Translations under genes and position numbers: made by a program | Notes under the pieces: generated by a model | What the model was told of the DNA's origin: nothing | Databases searched by the model: none | Seen by the model: the letters and a program-made list of their open reading frames with translations, nothing else | In this document: piece after piece, positions 20,596 to 31,751 of the stretch | Position numbering within the stretch: position 1 is the stretch's first letter | Layout: the number at the start of each line of letters is the position of its first letter | From: Schoenoplectus triqueter | Lineage: Eukaryota; Streptophyta; Magnoliopsida; Poales; Cyperaceae | Assembly: GCA_964058805.1 (NCBI GenBank) | Contig: CAXKVV010000174.1 | Location: 1 to 39,325, forward strand | Length of the DNA stretch: 39,325 bases | Reading direction: 5' to 3'

Positions 20596-21711
20596 TTAAT
20601 GAACTAACCCGAGAACGAGACTATTGAGATAAACTTCCCGGTAGAGGTGCTCGAATATCAAGGGACAATGAACTTATGCGTTCAAGACATCGTGAAACTA
20701 TTAAAGAAATAAATGTTGAATGTCTCGATTCTTCTACTTTTCTGCATGTAATTTTTTAAACATAATGCTTAACTAATTGAAGATATATAATAATTGTGAT
20801 AATATACATAAGAATTTTGACAAATTGGTGCAAAACCTTTAAAATCGAGAGTTGTGGTTTCATTTGTCCATATAAATGCCCAAGATGGGCCATTCAAACT
20901 GATTTCACAGCAACAATAAGATACATAAATGATAGGTTGTTGCATGTCGAACATCATTACATACTCTTACCGTACGTTGAGAGGTAAGAAATTATTTCTC
21001 TTTTAAGACTTTTATTTTCCTAAATTTCTCTTTTTCAAAACTTAAATATATATAATTTGTAGGAGTCACTAGATCTTTCTGGTAGTCAATATCACCAAAA
21101 ACTATGTTAATATCTTTTATCCCATGAATCATTACGTAAGCGGGTTGCAGATTAAAAATGTACTAAGTACGTAAGTTCTTTATTTTTTTATCAACAATAT
21201 ACAAATATATAAAACTTACTTATACTAATATGATAATTTAACTTTATTACAGGCATTTAGACATTATTGGATGATACATAATACGAAAAAAAAACAACCA
21301 ACTTGCTTATGTCAGACTCAAGGTACAAGATCTACGCCTAATGGAAATTAAAATAATATTACAATACATGAGGTTTTGTGTAAATTTATTAATATTTATA
21401 TTTGCTTGGTACTTTTATTATTTTTTAGAGTCCAACGCAACCTGACGATAAATCCGCATTATGTTATGAGATTAATTTATGATATAATATTAAATTGCCA
21501 CAACTCAAAAGTTTTGTCTGAGGTTTTAAAAACATATAATGTGTATTTTTAATTATATATATTGTTCAAATTACTCATGATTTTGTATTTCTTTAAACAA
21601 TACATAGAATCGGGTCCAGCGCCATATCGATAAGATTTTATTGATGAGATAAAAAAATGATGGTTGAATTTAATAAGAAAAATATATGAATTTTTTAAAA
21701 TTTTATTCTAA
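20590..21711 (+). pseudogene. C48 (Ulp1-like) cysteine peptidase remnant in the CACTA element
   Basis: Exon-like blocks with GT..AG borders can be followed: to 20747 (ending VSILLLFCM after an in-frame stop), 20813-20983, 21063-21170, from 21253, and a last block ending at 21711. Exon 20813-20983 encodes CGFICPYKCP and YINDRLLHVEHHYILLPYVE, the segment that leads to the catalytic His in CACTA-borne Ulp1-like proteases. The next exon starts RSH, then TAG where the family has Trp, then IFLVVNITKNYVNIFYP, so the HW motif is broken. The final block ends in an FIDEIKK-type tail with two more stops. I cannot see the catalytic Cys. The N-terminal part is absent or unrecognisable. The gene is certainly non-functional as read. 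Related to the pseudogene at 24637-27726. Confidence 0.7.
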
Positions 21712-22319
21712 AATTTATTATTATAATATATTTTGATGATGTGAATTATGAAATTTTATATGTGATATGTTATTTTTCATATTTATTTTGTGTACATGTG
21801 ATATGATACGTTTTCTTTTGTGTTGAAAAAATATATATTAATGTGTCGATGTTGTGTGGTTGTTATATATGGCTGGCAAAATCAAATAGGCTGGCCACAG
21901 AAAAATAGAAAACAAATTAAAAAAATTCTTTGCTAATGGTTTTACATTTAAAACCGTTAGCAAAACCTTATTTCCAAACAATTTTACATTTAAAGACCGT
22001 TAGTATGCATCTTTGCTAATGATTTTGAAAAGAAAATCGTTAGGAAAGCTCAGCAAAAAAATCTTTGAAGGCGTCGACATTTGTTAATGATTTTTTAAAA
22101 AAAAAGTTAGGAAAGCACAGTGAAAAATCTTTAAGGCCCTGCATTTACGAACAGTTTTGAAACAAAAATCATTAGAATGCGCCTGCATTTGCTAATGAAT
22201 TTTAAATGAAATCCGTTAGAAAAGCTCAGCAAAAAGCGCATACATTTTCTAACAGCCACCTATACCTTTCCTAACCCCCATTAATAATGATCATAAAACT
22301 ATTTTGTGTGGTAGTGTTA

Positions 22320-22830
22320 GTGTAGCTACCCGCTAAACTGACTCAAGAGCTGACCAGTGGTTAATGAATTTTTTTTTGGGAGTCGCCACCCGATATTCAT
22401 CGGGAAAATACAAGGTTAAATTTTTTTTGCCCAAAGGATAAGAATTGGATTCGTTAGGCACCACACTCACCTAATTTACTCGGTGTCTACTAGTCTAGCA
22501 TTAAAATAAAAATAAACAAGTAATAAAAATAAAAGATAATAGGATATTTTTTTACTAAAGCTACAAAGATAATAAATAGAAGTAAAAATAAATAAAGAGA
22601 AATGAAGAGTTCAGAATTATTCAAAAATATTGGCAAGTCGGGAAACTATCGAAGGGTTGCTTAATGACTTAGATGACTAGGTTTAACTTTATAGGTGGAC
22701 AATATCGAAGGGTTGATGGGATTTCGACGCCAACGAGAGAGTTTTGTTACAACCTATCCTTCTATAGTTCACTCATTTTCTTTTTACTAAATTGATTTAG
22801 ACTTGTATTTTTTTTTTCACTCAACTCTTT
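22320..22830 (+). repeat. LTR-like sequence, left inverted copy
   Basis: GTGTAGCTACCCGCTAAACT starts the block. The reverse complement of 31235-31751 follows it with many matches: CTAAACTGACTCAAGA, CACTAGTCTAG-type, GCAAGTC(A/G)GGAAA, and TCGAAGG(A/G)TTGATGGGAT up to AACCTATCCTTCTAT near 22755. It begins directly after the CACTA terminus, 3 bp away. It starts TG and could be a solo or partial LTR. No gene. Confidence 0.65.
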
Positions 22831-23948
22831 GAATGTTGATTTGCACTCTTATAATTTTTTGCTCTTACCAGCCATGGACCGAATGCACAAAGGCAAAGGG
22901 GGTATTTATAGGTGAAGAGAATCGCATGCTGCCATACCATGCATAGTGCTGGTATTAATTTTGTGAAAAGACCATCCGATGCATCATGTTAATTAATTGT
23001 GTACATCCTGGCCATGAGGCATCACATCCGATTTTATTATATATTTTTAGTTTAATTGATCATTGGAACTTCAGCATGTTAAAATATTTACCTTATATGC
23101 GTTATTTTATGAAACCACCTTTTCTTGTTTAGTTGTTTTATTATTTATTTATTTATTATTATTATTATTATATTTGTTTAATCTATAGTTAACCTAAACA
23201 AATATCTAAAATTGTCTTCATCAAGGCATCATATATGTCTCCTGGTTAGTATATGAAGATGATTATTTCCTCGTAACTTTGTTCATTTCCTTACAGTTCA
23301 TAATAAAAAATCATATTACAATTTATGGGGCATGTGACCCCACTGTTTATGATAATTTATTGAACTTGTACTTTGATGGATCAATGCTGCAAAGCTATCT
23401 AGCGTGATAATTTATTAACCTTGTTATTTATTTCATTTGTCATTTTCATGGAACTGTGTTTATACTAGGACAAGATATTTGCATGTTTGCATTTTGATTG
23501 GCTGTTTTGGACTTATGACATGGTACCAGACCGGTCAAAAATACATGTTTTCATTAAAAGAAACGTTTGACTGAGACCAACATTACTTCCATATGGGATA
23601 TTCATTTATTATTTACATATATGTTTTCTGTTAATTGCTTAATTTATTAGAGTAAATTTTAGTCCAAAGTTCTAATGATTTTTTCCACGTACATAAATTT
23701 TTTTTATCATAAATTTATGTATTATTTTTTTTAATTTTTTTTAGGAATTTTTATAAAAAATCTTAAAAAATATTTATTAAAAAATGCTTCTACTAATTTG
23801 TTGCAGGTGACCCCACGTTGCAAAATCAAAATTATTCTTTAAAGATGCACGCACTAATCAGAGTTTGGACTAGCATGAGGAGTTTTAATGTGATTTGATA
23901 TTTCCCTGAACTCATATTTAAATTAAGGTCATGAGTCTTGTACGTTTG

Positions 23949-23979
<31 letters not shown>

Positions 23980-23990
23980 GAAGCCATAAT
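22831..23990. other. AT-rich intergenic DNA with microsatellites; no gene seen
   Basis: A TATTTATA box-like word at about 22901 may still belong to the LTR-like block on the left. TTATTTATTTATTATTATT is at 23139-23172, and an (ATT)n run at 23952-23980 abuts the second CACTA end. No coding frame on either strand resembles a protein. Confidence 0.6.
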
Positions 23991-24390
23991 CATTACAAGA
24001 CAGATCAGTATTTAACAGCGGTTTTTTGGGGTCATTAGCAGCGGTTCTACAACCGCTGTTATTGGTCATGCTGCTAATTTATATAAATAACCGTTGTAGA
24101 AAAGAGTGCTTTGAGTTAAATTTGTGTATAAATCAACAACGGTTCTTGGCAGAAAACTGCTGCTAACATTACGCATCAACAACGGTTATTTATAAATAAC
24201 CGCTGCTAAATAAATGTTAGCAGCGGTTGTTTGTAAATAACCGCTGCTAAATAAATGTTAGCATCGGTTGTTTGTAAATAACCGCTACTAAATAAATGTT
24301 AGCAGCGGTTTCTTATAAATAACCACTGTTGAGACGTAATGTTAGCAACGATTGCTTCTAATAACCGTTGTAAATCTTTAAAAAAAAATT
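23991..24390 (+). mobile_element. Terminus and subterminal array of a second CACTA element
   Basis: CATTACAAGACAG at 23991 is a mutated form of the common plant CACTA end CACTACAAGAAA. From 24013 to 24375 it is followed by at least a dozen copies of AGCAGCGGTT, AACCGCTG and AACAACGGTT words in both orientations, such as GCAGCGGTTGTTTGTAAATA near 24220. Such dense bidirectional subterminal repeats are typical of CACTA elements. The element carries the pseudogene at 24637-27726. I could not find its other terminus, so it is probably truncated. Confidence 0.75.
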
Positions 24391-24636
24391 TGGGTTTTTT
24401 TTTTGTTTTCTGTGACTAGCCCACGTGCTAGCCGTATAGAATTTCATTCATCGAATTCACACACATACAATCGATACAACAATCAATTCTATTCAATAAA
24501 CAATTCACACAGATATAAGACACATACATGAATATAAATTAAAATATAACATAAATAATCACAACAAATGTATATACATCACACCACAAAAAGTATTGCA
24601 TATATTCAAAAAAACATTAAAGTATCTTGTACAATA

Positions 24637-27600
24637 TTAGAATATAGACTTCAAAAATTCTATCAACCATATTTTTACCAGCTGGAGATACTCAGGCGGC
24701 AAGGGCACAAATGATCTGAGAGACTGCAAAAGTAAAAACATACATGGTTAGTAATTTTATAATCCTAAGTAAATGAACGAAACTAATTAAGTAATTATCT
24801 TAAAAATTATACCTTTGGAAGATATGTCTTCGGGTCCGCATGCTTTAGGATTATATCAATCATGTTTCGTATGACATAATACCTGCACTCACCAGTGCCT
24901 TGAGTTGGACTATAATACAGGAAATAATTAATTTGAATAACCCTAAAAGCCAAGTAGTGATTAATTAATAAGTTTAGCAAATCCTTAAAGAAATTTATTT
25001 ATCATACCGTAATCTATCGAAACTGTAATATACGCAATTGTCGTGCATATCTACTATTGCCCTTGAGTTGCCAATAATGTCGTGTTGCACTGAAATCAAA
25101 TTAAATCAAGTGATTAGTAAATTAATAAATAAGTATTCATATAATTTATAATGAATTACAAGAAAATATATGTTTTCAAATGATGTCTGAGAGCTAAATC
25201 AGATGGATTCAACAGATAGTTCAAAGAGTCTACATAATGAACAATATTTTTCTCAAACGACACTATCAGAAGAATCCAATGCGATCTACAATTAAAGTTA
25301 TCATCAGCAATATATAAAGAAAGTTTGGACAAATAAAAACACGATTGTATAAATAGATTACTAATTATGGATACTTAAGTTCTTTATTACCCGGTGCAAT
25401 AAGGCACTAAGATGTACTGGTGATGCTTTACTATCCCGACAATTAAGATGAGGTACTTGGTCGCCCCCTCCGGGTACAAATCGAGACTCGTTGTGCAGAC
25501 AACTTCTAGATCCATAAATAAAAACTTATCGCTTACCAAGAAGTTATCCAACTTGTCCTTGCAATACCTGCATACATTTTTATAACACAGCTATGATATC
25601 GCTAACTATATTTGACTACGTTATTAGATTTGGAAATACGTACATGCACCATATCTACATGATCTGAATGCCAAGCCACTCATTCTTGTAGACCTCAATG
25701 ATGTCTGTCAACCTAAGAGCAATGAGCTTCTGATCGTCCTCATGGTTGAAAAGCCCATTTTCATAATTTATCTCCCAAGAAGTGCGGAGCTGCCCCATAA
25801 GCATCCGGTGGAGGTCGTGGTAGGGCTTAGGTAATGTGGACATTACTTTATCTGGAATCATCGGTGGCATCTCGATATTTGACCCCGCACTTGGCGCCTT
25901 TGCTGCATCCTTCCTCTTCGTCACACGTACCGGCTTCTCAGGGGTGTTCTCCTACACCTAATAATGTATTGGTTAGCTAGTGCGGGTTTGAAGTAAAAAA
26001 TAAGTTAGTATAACTATTGTATGATACCTGGCCGGGAAATAACACTAGAACTTTAGGCCACTTGAGAAAGGCCCCTTGGTGCCTCCTAACTTCTGACTGG
26101 TCCTCCTCCGTAGGGTACGAAACATTATACTCAGCACATCCGTTGAGGACTAGCTCGAGACACACCCTATAGCAGTCAGTGGGTACAAGCTCATTATGAA
26201 TTCGATCTCCCTCGTTAGTCGGGTAAGCCCTCCCCTCCGCTACAGGGATCCGTACTCCGTCCTTCTCAATCAAAAGCGTGCACAGAGTGGGAGCCTGAAA
26301 CAATAACTTATACAATCAGACTCACATGTTATTTCCAATTGAAGATTGACAATACCGATTGTGTGACATATAATTACCTGCAGATCAATGAGCAGCCCAG
26401 GTAAGTGATTTGAGCTAACTTGGGTGATAGGGGTGATCAGGGCATCATCAGGATTTCCCCTTTGCTCCAATATGATCTTCATGACCGGATTTATCTGTGT
26501 CTGTAGCTGCAAATGACATGAAGACATAAAAAGGTTAGAGAGAAACTATAGATATCTTTGTGAATGTTTTTTATCACTTAATTTTGTAAATTTACTCACG
26601 CTGTTGATTCTCTCATCACAGGCAGCGTGAGACGTAGCTTTTCTTTTTCCCTTCCCAAAAATAGCCTTCATATCAACATATCCATGGGAGTGGCCTCTCA
26701 ACCTCCTAGGGTGCTCGGGCGTTCCAAGTGACGCACTCAACGCATCATTAGAACGTTGTGGCAAGAACGTCTCACCCTTGACTTCGTCGACCTTATTCTC
26801 CTATAACATAGAAGGGTTAGTAAAATTTACAAAAAAAATTATATGGAACAAATATAGGGGAAATGAATTACCACTAGTCGGAGGAGCTCCTGATCAGCGT
26901 CAGAACAAGCAACTAGTTTTCCTTCCTCATTTTGCTTGGATCTCCCAGCCAAGAACCTGAATGCCCTCGGGCAATCCTCCCGACTTATACCGGACGAGTC
27001 TGGGGATGAGTACACCCTCATGTCCTTGCTCCACTTCTTTTCGACGGACTTATAGCCGCCGGACCCGAGCATGTGAGGATGCTTGTTCTTACTAGCCGCC
27101 GTCGTCCCTCGCGCGCTCGCCACCTACGAAGCCAATCATCAATATACTTTGTGAGTTTTAGATTATTTGAAAAGTATAAAAAAATTAGAAGTTTTTGCGT
27201 TCTTACTTGAAACTCGGGAGTTTCTTTCTCCTTCTTGAAAGCCTCCTAGTCATCAGTTGATATATTGAAATCATCACATGGACTCTTGCCCTTCCTGAGA
27301 TAGCCCCGCACCAATGAGCCTCTCTAATTTCGATAAAGCCCGGTCATGCTCACCAAGCACCGATGCATATGTGTGTCATCATCTATGTTGAAAATATCCT
27401 GAAATTAAAATTTTGTAACTCATTTTTAAATGTGTCACACAGTTAATACGACGAAAGATAACATTTTATAACTCATTTTGTACCTTAACATCTTTCCACA
27501 TGGCCTCCTTTACAGTTTGAGGTACATTCTTTCATGAATGGACGGTACACCCCAAAGTCTCTCTCACCACATACGAGAGTACGGCCTGAAAAACATTCAT

Positions 27601-27726
27601 ATTTGACCCCATCGGCACGCCCAAGGGATCAAAACTCTATTGTCCTTTCTTCTTTAAATTTTTTTATGAAGCTCCTTACAGCAGTTCTTGCCTTTTTATT
27701 GTGGACGGACTCACGGGCTGCCATGC
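24637..27726 (-). pseudogene. CACTA-borne gene: DUF8039-like region plus C48 (Ulp1-like) peptidase
   Basis: Exons with GT..AG borders, in transcript order: 27726-27484, 27398-27208, 27123-26872, 26800-26600, 26506-26378, 26294-26028, 25951-about 25644, 25567-25391, 25285-about 25160, 25089-25008, 24909-24813, 24723-24637. Exon 26294-26028 has a DUF8039-type pattern (GVRIPVAEGRAYPT ... AFLKWPKVLV). The C48 core follows: YILVPYCTG-SHWILLIV with His at 25279-25281, Asp in HYVDSLN at 25228-25230, Gln and Cys in PTQGTGECRYYV (Cys 24885-24887), then the stop at 24637. Defects: TAG at 27324 and 27246, TGA at 27532, a frameshift in exon 27726-27484 near 27640, TAG after GIQIM near 25654, and no GT where the HW exon should end. 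It is non-functional as read, although all four catalytic positions survive. The 5' end is unknown. Confidence 0.78.
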
Positions 27727-29821
27727 CTGCATGTTAAAACCCAATATTAAATGCTAAGCTTAATAATAAGAGATTGAAAATGAAAAAAAAAATGTCAAAC
27801 GAATTGAAAATTAAATGAAAGAAAAATAAAACTTCTTCCATCAAAATAGTAAAAGACCTCTTCTTTCAAAAGAAAAATCTCTTAATCCCTTTATTCTTTT
27901 AATATTTTCTCTTAACTGCTAAACACTTATATGAAATTTTGAAAACTAATTGAGTGGTAAAATTAAGAAAACTATTTGAGTTACAATGATATTAACAATA
28001 TTCTAATTTTGAAATAGTATTTCTCAAATTTCTGAATTTTAAAATGATAGTTAACTAATTTTCCTATAATTCCTTTGGTTGTGCCCATAGCATCTAATAC
28101 CAATCATTGTAAAACAACAATACTAATATATGTAAGGGGAAAAAAAGGAAAAGAAAACTAAATACAGAATCAATTCTGGCATTTGCTTCCCAAAATTTTG
28201 CCTAAAATCTTATCCAAATGGCTTTAACTAAACTGCAATTATTAAAAAGAAAATAGAAAATTCAAGACATAAATTGCTTAATTTTAGTGCTGGTTTTGTC
28301 TATCCACACAGAGAAATACCTTGTTTTCGTTGGAGGGCAGACGAGGAGGAGGGTGGCCCGGATGCTAGGCGGAGTGGAAAGGAGGAGGAGGAGGAAAGGA
28401 GGTGAGGCGTGCTCGGTCGATGGTGAGGTGAGCTCAGGCGATGGCGGCGAGGCTCATGCGACGTGCTCGGGCGACGGGAGGCTGAGACAAGGTCGGGCAA
28501 CGGGAGGCTCAGGTGTAGATAACTGTGTTTGTTGAGAGCTGTTTCACTGCCTAAATTGAAGAGTATCCAAAGTTGCATTCATTTGGCGTGTTATTTGTAT
28601 CTTGAGCATCAGTTTGCACCAGTCCTAAGCACCAAAGAGATAATTCAAAACTTCTCTGGATGGTGTTCTAAACCATGTCCGTTAGAGAATTTTACACTTA
28701 CCCATCAACCAACGAAATTACTCTTTCTGTTAGCTCTAGGTTAACATGCTTGAGCCAAGTGTATAGTGAAAGGGGACCATTGACAGTTACTAACTAGGGT
28801 AATTAGCATCATGACACATCAAATAAATGTTACCAAGTCAAATAACTGGTTCAACCTCAACCCGCATTGTATCCGGGTGCACATAGGTGGTCACGCTAAC
28901 CCGCTGCTTCTTACGTCAATTTCAAATTGATGCTTCATGGAACATCGTGAGACCTCTTGAAGCTATTTGGACCATCAATTTATATTTTTACACACCAAAT
29001 CTACCATTTCACTTTTGCATCCAGGACCTCTGTTCTTGGGTGCGAGTGTCACATGATGCACAGTTTTGAAAACCGAATGTATATTTGATCTCTCCTCTCC
29101 TTGGTGAGAGCTTTCCGACGATATATGGGTTCAACTCAATTTGAAGTATCTTGCCCAATCACCATTTTTGTTGTCGAGTCAGGGGAGAAATTGGGCCGAG
29201 AGGGGGAGAAACCCTTTAAACATGGCATTTTTTTTGCTTACACTTGGTGCACAAAAAATCATATGACTAACAAAGCAATCGGCTCACATATGCCTAGCTT
29301 TTATCCCTTTTCATTTCATTTCCTTTGAACAAACTCGATATATGGGATTTGTTGTGAGCCAACCAAAGATTTTGTTGACATGTGGGTCCCGCTGAAGATA
29401 TGGGCCATGCATTAAATGTTGCGCTCCTTTAATTAATCCAAATTTTAACACCACTTTAACTCTTTTTGAATTTATTTTGAAAGTTTTCTTGATCTAAAAT
29501 TCATTAAAATTGGCATAAAAATTTCTTGAAATATGTCAAAGTTTGTGGTAATTTTTATTTATCATTTTTTCATTTGATTTATCATCAATTAATTTTAATT
29601 GCTCAATTAATTTATTTAATTATGTCAATTGATGATATTTGGATTTCCCCGACTTCTGTAACTCCAAAAATATCAAATTATATATGAAAATTCTCATGAT
29701 TTTATGGAGAACCAATTTTTTTTCATAAAATTTAAAATTTAGGAATTTGATGAGATTTTCAATCTGAATTTCTAAAACTTTGGCACTTTCTCGAAATGCT
29801 TATGGCTAAAATTTTAAAATC
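27727..29821. other. No supported gene; includes a GC-rich GA/CG tract at 28330-28530
   Basis: 27780-28280 is plain AT-rich DNA. 28330-28530 is purine- and GC-rich with repeats of GGCGACGGGAGGCT and GGGCAACGGGAGGCTCAGG (near 28470 and 28498). It opens frames on both strands through composition alone, and could be the decayed 5' region of the CACTA gene to its left. 28860-29330 carries LTR-like words such as AGCTTTCCGACGATATA. 29340-29400 has GTGGGTCCCGC. 29400-29820 is AT-rich. Confidence 0.5.
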
Positions 29822-30022
29822 TCATACTCGAAATTTTAATTTAAACAAAGGATAAAAGAAAGATGAATCTGGCTCATGCGCTCCATGCCTCTGTTCCTCT
29901 CGTCTCCCTTGCTTTGGTGCACGAGGACCAAGTCCAGCCGCACTAGCTGAGCTCTCACCCCGCTCTCTCTTCTTTTTCTCCTCGCGCGTAGAAGCTTGTT
30001 TCTTCCCATGGCGTCTCACCAT
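29822..30022 (-). CDS. Small basic ORF of the LTR-like repeat, third copy
   Basis: The protein begins MVRRHGKKQA, continues TREEKKKRERGESS and then has a Gly/Pro/Arg-rich part. It matches the start of the ORF at 35421-35633 almost residue for residue for about 25 residues (MVRRHGKKQA, REEKK, KRERGE). An upstream in-frame ATG at 30088 exists, but MVRRHGKK is the shared start. Keeping the same start and charged segment in two separate repeat copies suggests it was once coding. It is 66 codons here, function unknown, and could be the first exon of a retrotransposon accessory gene. Confidence 0.45.
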   Translation of the reverse strand: MVRRHGKKQASTREEKKKRERGESSASAAGLGPRAPKQGRREEQRHGAHEPDSSFFYPLFKLKFRV

Positions 30023-31234
30023 CACAGGGAACTTCAAAATATAATAGAAATAATTATCTAGAATTTGATTATCGCATAAAATATACATTAATTATCTAAA
30101 ATCATGAATATCTCAAATAATAGAATTAATATTAATTTATGACCTTGCTAATGACACAAATACAATCCATACAGCAAGTCAAAGTGGGTCAGGTCCAATA
30201 TTATGTATACCATACATGTATATTTATGTGATTAAATAGATACCCCGTATCAGTGATCCGTGAAATATGATCACACATTAATCCATATACTAGTCTATAT
30301 TATCATTCAGTGTTCCATGCTAATGACATTAGATTGGGGATAATTAAGAGTTTTAATAATAATTATAGAGTTTCACAATTCAAGTCATGAAGTCAAATAA
30401 TCTATAAAATATTAAAACTCAAGGAACAAAATGATACAAATCATCCATACATAAAACAAAATAAGAGTACCATCAAAATGATTGGTCATCTAGGTCACTA
30501 AACTAACATAAGGAAGCTCCCCCTGTGCATAATTTAGTGTTTGAAGCACTCAATTTCATTCTCCAGAAGCACACTTCTTTCCATCTCGATTCAGATCAAG
30601 TTAGGTTGCTGCTCGGTCCCTTCTCTACTCTTCTCTTGTTCTTGTTCCTTTGATTGATTCACCAATGCTTGTTCCTTATTTTCGATGTTCACTGAACTTT
30701 GATGTTTATCCATATTTGATCACTCTCATTATTTTTTTTATTAAAAAATAATTGAAATAAAAATTATTTATTGTCAAAACTAATTGAAATGAAAAATAGA
30801 TAAATAAATTAAAATTATATTTGTTTTTCATTAGTTTTTTTTTATTTTTTAATGAAAAAACTAATGGGAGTGATCAAATATGGATAAATATCAAAGTTCG
30901 GTGATTAAAAATGGATAAATGAAATTTCAGTGACCAAATATAAATAAATATCGAAGTTCAGTGACCTGTCAGAAAATTAACCCGTCCATTTGTCATCACC
31001 ACTTTTTCTATTTTCTCCTATTTTTTGGTTGCATTAGCTAATATTTACGTTGCAAAAATATTTTTCGGGCTTCTACTTATTTTTGATGCAAATATAATAA
31101 ATCAGTTGCAAGAAGAAGCTCTTGATGCAACGGATCAGATCCGAAACTATATGCATACTCTAATGCATAGATTTAGTTTCTGAGTTGCAATAGTTCATAT
31201 TTAGCGTAGTGCAATATCAGTTTAGTAAAAAAAA
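30023..31234. other. No gene; repeat fragments and a MITE-like foldback
   Basis: 30510-30560 contains GTGTTTGAAGCACTCA, which also occurs inverted near 35778-35795, so repeat fragments of the copy-B type are present in mixed orientation. The rest is AT-rich. The foldback at 30688-30905 is listed separately. No coding frame is supported. Confidence 0.5.
30688..30905. mobile_element. MITE-like foldback element, about 218 bp
   Basis: The left arm starts TTCACTGAACTTTGATGTTT and includes ATCCATATTTGATCACTC. The right arm (30850-30905) is its near-complement: GAGTGATCAAATATGGAT, then AAATATCAAAGTTCGGTGA. The spacer is AT-rich with further self-complementarity. A partial extra copy of the arm follows to about 30970 (GACCAAATATAAATAAATAT, AAGTTCAGTGACC). 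No target-site duplication could be assigned. Non-coding. Confidence 0.7.
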
Positions 31235-31751
31235 GAGAATCATAGAAGGATAGGTTATAATAAAACTTCCTTATTAGCGTCAAAATCCCATCAATCCTTC
31301 GATAAAGTCCACTCATAAATTAAAATCCGGCAATCCAAGTCGTTAAGCATATTCTTTTCTAATGACAATATAATGAATGGTGGAGGAGGCTTTTCCTGAC
31401 TTGCTAACATTTTTATATAATTTTAAAATCTTTATCTCTCTTATTATTATTTTTTATTTCTTTTATTATCTTTATAATATGAGTAGCAATCTCATTGATT
31501 TATTTTTTCAGTGTATTTATCTTTGTTTTTTTTCTAAGACTAGACTAGTGGAGACTAAGTAAACCGGATGAGTGTGGTTTTTAACACCCTCCACACTCAT
31601 AAACCAATGCACGAATTTAGTTATTATCGTTTAGGAAAAATTGATTAACTTTATATTTTTCCGGTGAATATTAGAGTGTCTCTAGAAAAAAAATTAAAAA
31701 AAACCATTAACCATCAATCGGGTCTTGAGTCAGTTTAGCGAGTAGCTACAC
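31235..31751 (-). repeat. LTR-like sequence, right inverted copy
   Basis: This is the inverted partner of 22320-22830. It ends GTTTAGCGAGTAGCTACAC, matching the reverse complement of the left copy's start. Inside, ATGAGTGTGG (near 31570) and CCACACTCAT form a perfect 10-bp hairpin, of which the left copy keeps only a remnant. No gene. Confidence 0.65.

Larger units (their letters stand above)
19320..22316. mobile_element. CACTA (En/Spm) transposon, about 3.0 kb, non-autonomous
   Basis: The left end reads CACTACCACAAAAAAATA and the right end reads TATTTTGTGTGGTAGTG, so the termini are inverted repeats starting with the diagnostic CACTA. Both subterminal regions (19370-19680 and 21905-22260) carry many copies of CTAACGGTT, CATTAGCAAA and ACCGTTAG words in both orientations, which is typical of CACTA transposase-binding arrays. 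A 3-bp target duplication is not apparent (AAC left, TTA right), so flank mutation or rearrangement is likely. No TNP2-type transposase is present; the cargo is a broken C48 peptidase gene. The left end is 247 bp upstream of the subtilase ATG. Confidence 0.88.

Noticed and set aside
19317..22319. Perfect 3-bp target duplication for the CACTA element
   Set aside because: The flanks read AAC on the left and TTA on the right; they do not match, so no duplication is claimed.
28287..28578. GC-rich open frames on both strands
   Set aside because: Arg/Gly- and Ser/Pro-rich translations come from a GA/CG-biased tract, with no homology-like motif.
22320..31751. One complete Mutator-like element with long terminal inverted repeats
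   Set aside because: No 8-9-bp target duplication, and the interior holds a different (CACTA) end. It is kept only as an inverted pair of LTR-like copies.
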